A DNA stretch of 64,000 nt from Drosophila persimilis (Eukaryota > Arthropoda > Insecta > Diptera > Drosophilidae), in NCBI RefSeq assembly GCF_003286085.1, contig NW_020825288.1, forward strand, positions 22,630,001 through 22,694,000, written 5' to 3'. Positions 12,421 through 24,700 of this stretch are shown piece by piece; position 1 is the stretch's first letter, and each line of letters starts with the position of its first letter. The translations under genes were made by a program, and so were the position numbers. The notes beneath the pieces were generated by a model that worked only from the letters and a program-made list of their open reading frames with translations, was not told the DNA's origin and did not search any database.

Positions 12421-15262
12421 GGCTACGGGGTTCTGGGCCTCTATTTATTCATTCAAATCATGCTGGCGTCTAATGATGAATGCCATAAATAAAAGGAACT
12501 CAAGAACGTTCAAACACGATTTCAGTTTTATTTATTATCACATCAATGCTAACAGCAGAAGCAGAAGCAGCAAAAAACGAATTTAAACTAGAAAATACCA
12601 CAAACAAAAATTAAGGAAAAATGCAGCCTGGTCAAAAATTAATCAAATTCAAAATATAATTATCAGGTGGGAAGAGCCTAAGCCTGTGCCTAAGCCTTAG
12701 CGTGTGCATCATCGATTAATAATATTTGATTGAATAACGAAGCACAGGTTTTGAACAGGTATTGTAGATCCCCAGTGTGGAGCCACCAGCTGCGATTCGA
12801 TTAAATCGAATTCTTGATTCTGTTAGAACCGAACCGAACCCCATTAAAAAAGCTAACGATTACACGGGACAGGTTGGGCTGGTTATCATCAACAATCCTC
12901 TCCATCTCTCTCTCTCTGTATCTCCAACAGGCGGAAAGTGAAAATAAATAGCCAGCAAATGTATCCAGAGAATGGCTGGAAACGGCAATGGCAATGGGAA
13001 TGGTCAGTTTTTTGTAAACAACAATTAGTGAAAGAATCTGTGATCCAATCGTATGTCGTGTCTCATACGAATATGGAATATGGCGTTGTACACAAATTCC
13101 CTGAGGTGGTGTCTCGATGGGCGACGGGAGATGACTTCATGGCTAAAGCCAAAGGGTTGTCATCATTATTATTATTATTTTACGTACAAGTACATATGTG
13201 CCTGACTTGAGACATGGCTGTGCACAAATGAGGACTGTGGAGTGGAACACACATTTTGGTCACAGTTTGAATTATCCAGAATTCCCAATGATTATTCCAG
13301 CCATTCGTGGATGGCATAAATTCCCATCTCTGTTTGCTGGGAGAAGCCCTATCATATCTACTCGTGGAACTCCTCTAATCTATTCAATTGAACTTATAAA
13401 CTCTTATCATATTTCTGGTTTTGTTTTCGGTATTTGGGAGTATCCCCATTTAGTCACGGCAGCTGGCGATCGATCGATCCACATTGATGACTCGTTAATG
13501 ATTTTATTACAATATTGGTATACCTTTCCGTTGTTTTAATTTATTTGTGGGGCTATCGTAAAAGGCGTATAGGAAACTTTTGGGTTGATCAAAGTTTTCC
13601 AATGCTTTAAAACAGACTTTGGAATCAAAGTTTATACCGTGATTGGATACAGCATAAAACAGCGGTGGTAAACAAAATACACGTGTCGTCTATGATAGTT
13701 CCTCGCCTGAAATCAAGTCTTGTTTTCGTTATACACTTTTTTATTGAGACTCATATCATTGAAAATTATATACAGATTCAATTTTTAATTAGTTTGGTCT
13801 AATGGCTACACAGTTCTCTAAAGAGTTCCCTCTTTATATTACATTAAAAGACAGCTGCGACTCGGTGCCGAGAATGCAAAAACAAAACCGACCACCGCTG
13901 GTCTGAGGAATATTCCAACAAAGCTGTACTTTATTCTTGCAATTTGTCGTCTCTCCTCCAGCTCTATGGGATTATGGTCGGAAACAGTGGAGTGAATACA
14001 TTTTCTAGAGGTGTTTCGTTGACACCCTTTGCGCGACGGACAAGTGATAGACAAGTGTTTTTTGTGAGGCGGCCCCAAAGCGATCATCGTGATGGTGCAA
14101 AATGATAATTTGATATATCAAAGAGATCTCTCGACCAGTGCCAATTCTTGTCCCCCTGTTTGCTTGGCTCGTTTATTCGTTTATTTTGTCAAGCAATTAA
14201 CGAACATTTGTTGAATTTCGTGTGAAAATTTTCCACTCAAATTCCGATACTTTATGCGAGTACTCGCGGAGCCAGCGAAAAGAGCAAGAGTCAAATTCTT
14301 GGCCAAGATAAGCAGGGCTTAGTCATAGTTTTGGGCCAGCAAATTGCAGGCAGCCAGGCAGGCACACATGCTGCAGCAGAGTTTGAAGAGGCGGACGAGG
14401 AATATGCAATGGAAAGGCCAGTCAGTGAGCCATTAACTTGAGCTTTTGGGCCCCCCGCCCCCCCTCCAAGACGGGGTGCATGATATCGCCTGTGTCAGTT
14501 GCCGTTGACTGGCCATTAGCCAAGGTTGTTGTTGTTGTTGTTGCTACTTGCAATCGCCTTGCCTGATATTTAGAATCGGCCAACAGCAGCCAGCACCAGC
14601 AGCACCACTTTAATGCCCTCTTATGGATTGCGCAGACGCCAAAAAATTGGCCAACACACAAGCAATTTACTTGGCCCGGTCTGTGGTCTCTAGTCTCTAG
14701 TCTCTGGTTTTCTGCTTTTCAGTTTGCTCAGTTTTTCCCGCAGCTCCGTGTCTGGGGGTCTGGGGCCTGTTGTACTTGTTACGTGAGAAAATTTTTGCTT
14801 GCAAAAAAACTCCAACTCCATACCGATATTTTTTTTAGTTTTATTTTAATTTTTTCAGTGTCCAGCCAACTGCCAAAAAAAAAAAAACAAAAATGTTACA
14901 TTTGGGGCTTTTTTGTTCGGATTGGGGTCCATTCCGTTTCGATCTGATCTTTTCGGATCTAGAAGGACGGCTGCTAATAAATGCATTCATCTGGCAAGCC
15001 GCATCTTGGCCTCTGCTGAAGGGTTCTTTGGATATTTTTGTCTTCGTTTTGGTTGATTTTTGGGACCCCTGATTGATGGGGCATCTGATGCGAAAGAAGT
15101 TCAACATAAGCCCTTCTTTCTTTCAAAAGAAAAGGGGAACAAGTTGATCAAAAAATCTTTAATAATCGTTTAATAAATTCTACTAAAAGTCAGAGAATAC
15201 AGGGTTATTCAAGAAGATGTGAAGTAAGCCTCTCCAAAGCCAAAGCCGTACAGAAAACGATG

Positions 15263-15288
15263 ACTCTCTCTCTCTCAGAGTAGCTTAA
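15263..15288 (-). repeat. Dispersed CTAAGC-type GA motif, copy 2 (inverted)
   Basis: On the minus strand it reads TTAAGCTACTCTGAGAGAG followed by more GA, matching the head and tail of the copy at 9929 but in opposite orientation. Confidence 0.45.
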
Positions 15289-16378
15289 CAGCTAGTACAG
15301 CCCGAGTTCTATTATTTCTTTACTATATATACACATATTTCTGTTGCTATAAATTTGAACAATTGATATGCATCTCACACAAAAGTAGAAAAATGTAGAA
15401 AATCTTTTTGCATTGCAATTGTCGCAAAAACCCTGGCGTCTGGGTGCTCTCCACTTACTTCGATTCATCGTGGACTTGAATTGAATTTCAATTAACGTTC
15501 GAATTGCTTACAAATTCCACTTGCAATTCCTATTTCAATAACAAAAATAATAATAATAAAAAAAAACCCCAATGCAAACCAAACAAATGCGCATGAAATT
15601 ATCTTGAAGGAAAAATTGCCAAATCAAATACCAACAACATTTATTGATGGCTTGGCACAGTAAAAATGAATTAAAGTAAAATTAAGTGACTTGCTTTTGA
15701 TTTATGCTCGGCTCTCTGCTAATTTACTTTTCGGCACTACGCTAAAAGCCAAGTCAGTCGATTTCATTCATGACGAGCTAACGAATTGAGCAAACAGACG
15801 TATCTTTCGATCTGTAGCAAGTAATGGATGCATGGATGGATATACATACGTATCTGCGAGATATGGTCGAGTAGTTTTTGAGCTGCGGTTAAATGGCAAA
15901 TGAGTGGAAATGTTTCAATCGAAAGTAAGGAGTTGATACAAATTTTAACAGGGGCTTTTCCACCCTATAGAATGGAAAGCTCCCTAAATGCAAATGGAAA
16001 TATTCCAAGATTTAATTCAATTAACAAGTAATATTTATATATATTTAAATGGTGTAAAAATATCAGCAATACATCATTTATTTATAAATTTGCAAACCGC
16101 AGCTTCATTTCTAAAAAAAAATATTGAGGCTGTGAATACAAATCAAATTATTCCCTTTAGAAAATCTTTAAAAATTTGAATTGTTCCTGGAATAACCTAC
16201 AGAAATGTGCATGTCTATCCAGATGTCTTTCTACGCAGTTCTAACCGCTGTGATCCCAAGGGGTAATCATATTAAATGAGCTTATGCTTAGCCACCATTA
16301 CTCGATTACTTAATTACATATGAAATGGCAGGCCAAGCGAGTGTCATGCATGTCAGATGCCACAAGCAACGACAGAAC

Positions 16379-16402
16379 ATAACAGAACAGAACAGAACAG
16401 AA
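16379..16402. repeat. (ACAGA)n minisatellite
   Basis: Four to five tandem AACAG pentamers in non-coding DNA. Confidence 0.8.
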
Positions 16403-17371
16403 CCGTACTCAAAGTGCGCAATTCTCTAATTGGAAAAATACCGGTAGAAAATTGAGGAATATCTCAAAGTACACGTGGGCTTTAGAGGCACACGCTTAGC
16501 ACGGGGGGGTGGGGGTTGGGGGGAGAAATTATATTGCAATGTGCAGGGCACATTGATATTAAACTAAATGACATGACAAAGATAATGGCTAATAATGAAG
16601 TGGGCTTTAACAGGGGCCTTATCCGTTGTCGTCTCTGTTTTATTTTCAGATTTTTCCGTTCCAGACATTAACCCGTTTAAATATACATAGACCCCCCCGC
16701 CACAGGACAGGCTGCAGCCAGCGAATGCAATTTTGGAGGCACACAGACCCAGTACCTCCCTCATCGGCATGTGGCATGTGGCACACGCAACCATCGAGGC
16801 GGGGCGGGGGGTGCCATCTTCCGTGTTCGGTTAAATGCAATTTGAGGTATGCCAAAACGTTGCCTCATTCCGCGTTTTGGCCGCGGTAATTGTGCAGTCG
16901 GCCAGCGCAACGATGATTGAAAGCGAATACATGCCAGCAAAATGGTTGGGCTGGCAATTGATGACGCGAAAGGCAATCAATTGAAAAGGAGGTATGCAAA
17001 AATAACAATAAATATTGTATATATAAATCAACGATGGCTGTTAATTAATCAACACATCAGTAAATTACTTTCTTTCCTAATTAAATTAAAAAAGTATTTT
17101 AAATAAATTTAAACCTTGTTTATGAAATGTTTTTAAAATAAAAAGTGCCCAGAATTTAAAATTAAACCAGCTGGAACGTTTGATTCACACTTTGACTCGA
17201 CACTATATTTTTGTATATTTTTATTTATTGTTTAATTATAATTATAATTTATACTTTAAAATATTTTTTTTATGTATCTCTGGGTATTTTCGGGGTATTT
17301 TTAGAGTTTAAATCTCTCTGGGATAAATCTCTTCTCGCCTTTTTCAAGAAATGATATTTCCCCGTCTTCTG

Positions 17372-17400
17372 CTAAGTCACACTGGGAGAGAGAGAGAGAG
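17372..17400 (+). repeat. Dispersed CTAAGC-ACACTGGGAGAG motif, copy 3
   Basis: CTAAGTCACACTGGGAGAG followed by GA repeats. It is near-identical to the copy at 9929 across the ACACTGGGAGAG part, and a T/GCT precedes it as in other copies. Confidence 0.55.
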
Positions 17401-19561
17401 ATTGTGTGCGAGAGAGGAGAGCTATGATATTGATCCGATCTAAGCCAATAAAGATTTCTTACGTAGAACATAATTATCATTTATATTTTCCCAGAAATAT
17501 TAACCACAATAAATAAATGCTTGCAATTCTCTGCTCCCCAGCTACTTTCCAGGAATGTTGAGCGGGAAAACACCGGATATTCCCAGTTGTTCCCAGGTAT
17601 TTCCAGTCGTGTCCAAGGGAGTTAAAAATAATAATTTATAAGCTTCTGCCCATTCGCAAATTAATTATTACAAATTAACACAAGACTCAATGGAGCACGC
17701 GTCGGATGAAAAACAATAAATATGTATAGCAGATAAATGAACTTATCACCTGGGGGCCCTGCTGGTTTTTTGTGGTTTGGCTAGATCAAAACAAAAACAA
17801 AACCAAACGAAACGCGTCACGCGAGGTACAAAGAAATATTCGAGTATTCAGCAAAGATCCCCCTCGTTTCCAACTATAATTATTAAAGATTTTTAAAGAT
17901 TTTTTGTTGCCTAATGAATTTATAATGCTTCTTTTTTCGGCCATCCAGACAGGTCTGGCTCTAATCGTTTCAGCTTTTTATTTTTGGCATGTGCCAAAAC
18001 AATTTGCCTCCTGCTGGCCGTTGGCCGTCGGCTGAACTTGAGCTCGTTTTCGGATTAATTCTCTCTCTGTGTGTGTTCACTTTTACTCAAAGAATTTGTT
18101 GGCGCTGGAAAAACTCTCACTGCGCTCAAAAGACCGACAGGCCAGGCTGACATGTCAGGTGATGTGTCAAATGTCTGCGAGTAGTATCTCCGGCTACGTG
18201 CCGCATCGTTCAAGTGAAATTGAAAACCAAAACCAAAACCAAACAAAAAAAAATCACTCAGACAAGCCATGTTCATGTCCATGTCCGGAGTCCAGAGACA
18301 TAAAGTTTGATGCAAAAACGAGGCACAGAATGAGATTAGCAAAACTTTTACCACAGCTGTGTGGATGATTCTATCGCGAGATCAGTGGAAAGATATACAT
18401 ATCTGGGCATGTGGAACAAACAAACTATCAGCAGTGCTTTCTAATTCAATGATCTTTAGACAATAGAGGGGGACCGAATATATACATAGATCTTCAGTAA
18501 CAGAGGATAGATTTTCCATTACACATTGATAGCTATATCAAAACATTTATCAAATATCAGTGCAAATTAAAACAAACTGCAACATAAACGAATCTTTGAG
18601 CAAACATCACGTTCTCTAAAGATACAAACGTACAATAAACGATATCTTTCCTTCGATTGTAGCTTGTCTTTCTGGTAAGGGGGGAATAACACTCGGCTGA
18701 CATTGCGAAATTGATTTATTTATACACATTTTGTCATTCCCGCATTGATTGCTAAATGTATTCACATTTGAGTTAAAATGTATTCAAATTTGTAAACACT
18801 TTGTGCTTGGTTCAAGTTCAAAGTTCAGATAATCGTATTACGAGATGATCAGTGTGTTTACTGAAGCGATTTGCCGTATTAAGCCGATTAGAGGAACAAG
18901 TTTGGACGTTAAGAAGTAGGAAAAGTCCCATGAAAATCTACAGTAATTGAGATACTTAACTTTGAGAGGGGAAATTGCGCAATTTCAGAGATACAAAATG
19001 CGAGGAGTGCAAATGCAGAGGAGAATGACGCAAATTTATGATCTAAACAAAATTATATTCATTGCATGTCGGCAATTGTTGCCGTTCATCATTTCCGTTG
19101 ACAAATTCGTATTGTTTGAAAATCGGGAGATATCTCTCTACTCTCTAATGCAATTTCGAAGATCGATCGATGGCAGGCAACCAAGCATGAACGAACGACC
19201 TCAGATGTATACTTAAACGAGTTCGAGTATATATCATTTCATAATGCTATGGATTATCGTAGTCCCAAGTGAATGAAATGATCAAGAAGAACGTTCAAAG
19301 TCGAGTATTGCAGCTACAGATCGTAATGCTCGAGTGCGGATCGATGGATCATGGATCGATCATCGATCATCTGCTGTTTCTCGATAGTTTTCTTGTTTTC
19401 CAAACTGTCACTTATGTACGAGTATATACTAGGTCTAGAAAAATCTTTCATTCTTTGAATACAACTCCAAAGTCAGCACAAATTATACTTCTGTTAGTAT
19501 TTCGAATTTTTTAAACAAAATTTTCGTTTTTATAATTGCACTCTTTTTGTTCAGATCTGCC

Positions 19562-19954
19562 ATGGATAATATCTGCGAATTATCTGAAGATGAACTGAGG
19601 TGGGAGGCAGCAGGAGAATCGGTGCATGTCAAGCGACCTGTTTGGGCCATTGATCCAGAGATTATTCGAAAGCATTTGCCAGCGAACAAAGTGCGAGATC
19701 CTCTTCCGGACCCTTCCCCAAAGTATATTCGGCAAGGTGGAGTATTCCTTGAGCTACACTGCGACGGGCTCGTTACGATCCCTAAAAAAAAATTCAAGAT
19801 CTCATATATGGAGGTGGTACCGATCGTCCTGATGGTACCACTTATCTTTTGGGCCTTCAAATATAGAGAGTCCTTGGTACGCATCGGAGATACCATAAAG
19901 TTTGTATGGGCGGATCATTCGTATTATGATGCTTTGACTATATATTTAATCTAA
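19562..19954 (+). CDS. Small single-pass membrane protein of unknown family (130 aa)
   Basis: An uninterrupted frame starts at an ATG in a good fly context (GCCATGG) and ends 30 bp before an AATAAA at 19985. The hydrophilic N-terminal about 80 residues (acidic start, then PVWAIDPEIIRKHLP and DPLPDPSPKYIRQGG) precede one hydrophobic segment, YMEVVPIVLMVPLIFWAF (about residues 81-98). A short tail rich in aromatics follows. The ATG sits 6 bp after a strong splice-acceptor sequence (pyrimidine run ending TTCAG, at 19556), so the coding exon is probably joined to an upstream untranslated exon. I do not recognise the family. Its isolation in the gene-poor block resembles the small tissue-restricted genes nested in fly introns, which is inference. 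It could instead be a fixed retrocopy. Confidence 0.6.
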   Translation: MDNICELSEDELRWEAAGESVHVKRPVWAIDPEIIRKHLPANKVRDPLPDPSPKYIRQGGVFLELHCDGLVTIPKKKFKISYMEVVPIVLMVPLIFWAFKYRESLVRIGDTIKFVWADHSYYDALTIYLI

Positions 19955-19984
19955 CAACTGAATCAGATACCAATAAGAAATGGT

Positions 19985-19990
19985 AATAAA
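19985..19990 (+). terminator. Poly(A) signal AATAAA of the 130-aa gene
   Basis: Canonical hexamer 30 bp after the stop codon at 19952-19954. Confidence 0.6.
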
Positions 19991-20161
19991 GAAGCCCTGA
20001 TGGGCCTACTTCTGGCCCGTTGAAAACATCAGTTACACACGGGATTACCGATTAAAAAAGAAACATAAACCAAATGAGATACAGATCGTTGATCTCTGGC
20101 GACCTCATTTGTTGTGCGTGGAATTGCAATTTGCTTCGAAAGGCTGGCAGGCCATCGATAC

Positions 20162-20188
20162 GCGGCATGCGGCATGCGGCATGCGGCA
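20162..20188. repeat. (GCGGCAT)n minisatellite
   Basis: About four tandem 7-bp units in non-coding DNA. Confidence 0.85.
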
Positions 20189-20550
20189 GAGCAAAAACCG
20201 AGAGAATCGGGGCTAAAAGGGCCAACATTTAAATGGGTCTCTCGATGCAATTAAAACGCAGACAAAAACACAGTGCTGGAAGGCAGTAAACACACACTCA
20301 CGGGAACAGTAAGGCACTCAACGGTCACTCAAATCCGCAAATTAGCATTTAAGTGCCGCTCAACAGTTAGTCCGCGCGCTTATTCTACTCGTATGACCAG
20401 CGGCAATTAGAACTAAGACTAAAATTCAGTGTGTAAAATGATGGACTAGAAGAGTGCTCTGTAGGCAAATATTTTACTACTAAAAGAAATACCTCTCTTT
20501 TTCTCTGTGGGGATATACTTTTTACAGCTATAGAAGTCAGTGGAATATAA

Positions 20551-20716
20551 CCGCCAAATAGTAGAAAAATAATAATAAATACTAGACAAAAAACTAGAAA
20601 AAATACTACTAAATACTAGAAAAAAAAACTACAAAAATATTAAGCATAATACTAGAAAAAATACTAGAACATACAACGCAAAATACTAAACAAAACTACT
20701 AGACAAAATATTATAA
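20551..20716. repeat. Degenerate ACTAGAAAAAATACT satellite-like array
   Basis: Some ten imperfect units mixing ACTAGA and AAATACTA occur over about 165 bp, spaced 10-20 bp apart, in an A-rich background. Unit boundaries drift, so it is old or maintained by slippage. Confidence 0.6.
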
Positions 20717-20834
20717 CCATTAAGTTAAAAGCATATAGAATAACCTTAGAGCAGTAAAAGTTCTTGTCTACCGAAATAATACTAAATTAATACTAGTTTT
20801 CCAAGAGAAAAGTTGCCAAAGATGACCTGTGTTG

Positions 20835-20863
20835 CTAAGCTACTCCGCGAGAGAGATCGAGAG
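20835..20863 (+). repeat. Dispersed CTAAGC-type GA motif, copy 4 (diverged)
   Basis: CTAAGCTACTCCGCGAGAG with a broken GA tail. The head matches copies at 9929 and 15263; the middle differs. Confidence 0.4.
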
Positions 20864-21675
20864 ACATTCTAGAAGACATTTTGCTCATTCTGGCTATTCT
20901 AAATGATGTTTAAACCGCATTCGCATCACCGTATACCCCATTTATAGGACAGTTATGCAAGAAGTACACAACTTTGTGTACACAACTTCGAACTCTACAA
21001 GAAACTGACCCATATTTGATTTGAGGTTCTAAATGTGAGAGAGAGGCAGTGAGGCATGCAACACTGTTTGCGTGCACGTGAGTTATGAATAGTTTGTCCG
21101 AGCCTGCAGCTGGATGGAACGTGCATTAAACTGAGGCAACAATGTTGTTTTTTTAGGGAGTGTTTAGGTCTGCACGTCATTGAGGAAATAGTAGGTTTTA
21201 TAGTTACCTGAAGAATTCCACAAATCTTAAGTAAATCTTTGAAGGGTGCTGCGTGCAGCCTGCAAAAGAGAGAGATAAAACGATTAAAATATTTGAGGAA
21301 CATGGTGAAATATATTCAATTCGGAAAAGCAGTTTTCACACGCCTCGCGGATGGCAGCTTTCACATGGCTAGACCTTTCCTCTGGATTGGTAATCCCCCC
21401 ACCACGGGGCGTGCAATTATGGGGCGATTTATTGAAAATGAAAACAAAAAATCGTCTCGAAAAGAAACGAAATCAAATCAAATCAAATCACAGAAAATCG
21501 AAATCAAAACTCTTGCTCAATGGGAAATAATGGGAGGGGGGAGGGGAAGCAAAGCACAGAAAAAACACAAGACTCAATCAAAAGCAATCAAGTGGCATCC
21601 ACAGAGGCATCCAACAACTTCAAGCTGCAGTTGTATTTCTTTATATTTCTTGGGGATCACAGATGCGTCACAAGA

Positions 21676-21722
21676 CCGAAACCGAAACAGAAACAGACAC
21701 AGACAGAGACAGCGACAGAGAG
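21676..21722. repeat. Degenerate (ACAGAA/ACAGAG)n tract
   Basis: Purine-rich hexamer-like repeats. The open frames across it are repeat translations. Confidence 0.7.
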
Positions 21723-24700
21723 ACTGCAAAAGATACAAAGATACTTTATGTAGGTTGTTGCTCGGTTTCCTCTTTCTCCAGCTGTTTTCAGACTTCTTTT
21801 TTAGTCATGAATCAAGCAATTGTTGGGTTCTGTTTTAAGAGATATATTCATGTTGATGGATTGGCTTATGGGGCGGGGTAATGTAATTGGCCGGCCGGGC
21901 CTGGCAAACGGGTTAACGTTAACCCAAAAGAGCAGTGTGAAAAAACGCGCGCGGCAACAGATACAAATCGCTCGGGGAGACGACACACACAGACCTGACT
22001 AATTGTTTGTTCTGCATCTGAGGCTGCTGCGTATCTGTCGCCGCTGTCTTCTTTTTTTTTGGGAAAGTTCTGGGCCTGACCTTGTTTCCCTCTTTGCCTG
22101 CCTCTTTTTTTTGTGTTTTTTGCCAAGCAATTCTGAAAAGTGTGGCTAATAAAGCACCAAAATAGAGGAGAGAGAAAAGTAGTAGGAAAACAAAACGGCG
22201 TGTTGAAAAGCAAAGCCCCTTCCCAAACATGATTCCGCACTTTGCCACTGTTTCAACAGTTGTCTAAACACTCCAAGAGTCATTCCCGGCTCACCTTTTA
22301 GCAGTGGAACTAATGCCACAGAACGGACGGTGGGACGGTGGAACGGTGGGACGTTCTGCCCCAGTTGTGGTCCATTTCCACAGCTAATTGATCTTTGCCA
22401 TCCGATATGTGTCACACTTCCAGCCACATCGCGAAGAGCACCCGAGGCCTACGACGACTACTGTGACGAAAAGTGGGTCAAATATAATGATGCTACCCAA
22501 AAGAATGTAGATTCAATTTGGACATGTTCCACCCTAGGGTGGTCCCACTATTATTTCGATTAGCCATGCTGCCGGGGCTGTATGGGGTCTTCCGGACATT
22601 CCGTTTAAAAAATATTAATTTTCGAATTAAGAATTTGGTTTCAATTAATCATTGGGATGACCCCAGTCTATTTGTTTATTTATTTACTACAAATTAAAAC
22701 AATGCTTAAAGCGGCTGTAATATCACGAATCAATCAATATTATTGAACTTTTTGTACGCTCAAAATTAATTTAGTTTTGATGAAGGTTAGATCTTGGGAA
22801 ATTTATTTAAATCGAAAATGAATTTTGTATGGGACTTTCAGGCCTTGCTGGCACCATTTTTCTCCCCCTCTTCCAGTGTGGCTTAGCATATTTAAGATTG
22901 CCTGTAGTCTTAGGTTTTTCCCCACTTTTCCCAGTCTTATCAGATCTTCAGCATCGGCTGGAATATGTTCTAGTTGCACACTTTCCTCGCACGATTCGAA
23001 TAAAGCATTAAATAGTTTTTGGGGTCCATAAACCAATTTCATAAACGATGAGTTTTGTCGTTTTTGGCGTAGGCTGTACCTGTATCGCCGGACCAACCTT
23101 CCAGGCCATGTATCTGTATCTGAATATCTACGAGTATGCATAACTAGCAAAGAACAGGCCTGGGCAGGTCTGGCACTGGCTCCGGCTCTGGGTCTCGGTC
23201 TGGGTCTGGGGCTGCATCGTTGATAATTTATATGTGTCGTCCAGCCCCCACAATCAAGTAACCCAGCGAGTGAGTGCCTTTGTTTTTTATCGACAGACGA
23301 CGTCTCGGGCTCTACAGCGTCTGGAGGTGGGAAGAGAGTGAGCTTTATTTCCGTTTCGCTCTCCTTCTTACACATGTAATTGCACTCACGACACCCGAAC
23401 AACGAGTCCGACAACGAGTTGGGGATCGGTTTTGGATCAGGCCTCTTCTACCTTTTAATTTGTGCGGCATTCCCCAGCAGGGGCTGCCTCATTTTAATGT
23501 TGTGTAAAGTTCTAAGACCCCCGACAATTGCAACGGAAGTGCGTTCATTATTTTTAATGATTTTATTTAGTGGTTTCTACCTGTGGCAGGAGGTTCCCCT
23601 GCGGTTGGTTCCGTCTGTGGTCTGCCTCTAGCATTTGAATGCTCTTTGGACTTAAGGATTTGTCTGCTTATCCTGGATCTTGTCCGAAGGAATGTCCAAG
23701 TAATTAGTGGCCGGAGTCAGGTGGGAGCGAAAGGAAGCATAAACAAGTCAAGTTCTTTGATTCCCAACTCCATAAAGATTAGGTATTTATGAGCCAGACA
23801 GACCCCGACTTCCGTCCACGAATTATGAGGGTGGGTTCGTCTTCTATCGTACTTATCGCCACACAACAAAGAATCTCTCTACCTGCAGCCAGAGCTCTAT
23901 TGAGAGACAAAAGTCTGGGCATATCCCAACCTTTCAGGTTACGAACCTTACACCGCCCGATCCCCAGCTATCTGTATCTTCATATCTGTCGCCATCGCCG
24001 TCTCTGTTTCTTTTTCTATCTCTGTCCGAGTACGCAGTGCCGGCTAATTGCATCTTTCAACAATTAGCAATGCGAGCTAATTTTAATAATTGAATGGAAA
24101 ACAACACTGGAGTCAACCAAGAGGGCAAGCCCGGAGGGGCCCGGGTCTGGCCACAAATTGACATTCACATGGGCAACTGTCAGTCAACTTTGACCGCAAC
24201 AATACGAGTATTACATGTGTATATCCAACAGGCAAATGCAAATACAACAAAGCAAACGGGAAACGAAGCAACGAAGCTTGAATACCCTTCCTCACAAGAC
24301 TGTGGGAATTTTCAAGGGGTTTCTGTGGGAACTATTTTTTCAAGTGGAACGCGATTCGTTTCAAATTAGTTCTGGAACACTTTAAACAAAGTCCCAACCT
24401 GCTTATCTTATGAGGGTTGGAATTTTCCAAAGGTGCTGAGAATAGTTGTTCATAAATTATCTTCAAAGTCTAGAGTAGTCCCCAAGTAAGTTTGACATCT
24501 TTATCAACTGAAATAGACACCAATTCAATGGGGAATAGTATTTAATTCACTTATTACTAATCATTACTCATGATATCTTAATGAAAAACCATATTTATTC
24601 ACATCAGTGCCACAATTGAAGAGATAGGAAGGGAGAACCACGAAGAGAGACTTCAGGTGATGGGCTTTCCTTGAGAAAGTGCTACAATAGAAGCTCTGGG

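Larger units (their letters stand above)
5331..19540. other. Gene-poor non-coding block, left part
   Basis: I find no convincing intact gene here on either strand. Open frames are short, mostly lack an ATG or fall in simple repeats. Contents are microsatellites, GA-rich runs, short dispersed repeats and one decayed coding fragment at 10.37-10.63 kb, each listed separately. Together with the right part (20-40.5 kb) the block is flanked by the FAM43-like gene and bocks. It looks like a large intron or regulatory domain of a developmental-type gene, which is inference. Confidence 0.6.

Noticed and set aside
13198-13539. 113-aa plus-strand frame
   Set aside because: The start is not an ATG, and no motif, splice or poly(A) evidence supports it.
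21239-21838. 199-aa plus-strand open frame
   Set aside because: It runs through (ACAGA)n and AAATC repeats; the protein is Lys/Arg/Gln repeat-like with no conserved motif.
23041-23414. Upstream part of a 203-aa minus-strand frame
   Set aside because: The first part lacks a normal ATG start and contains PRPRPRPRAG repeat sequence. Only the last about 79 codons look coding, and they are listed as a finding.
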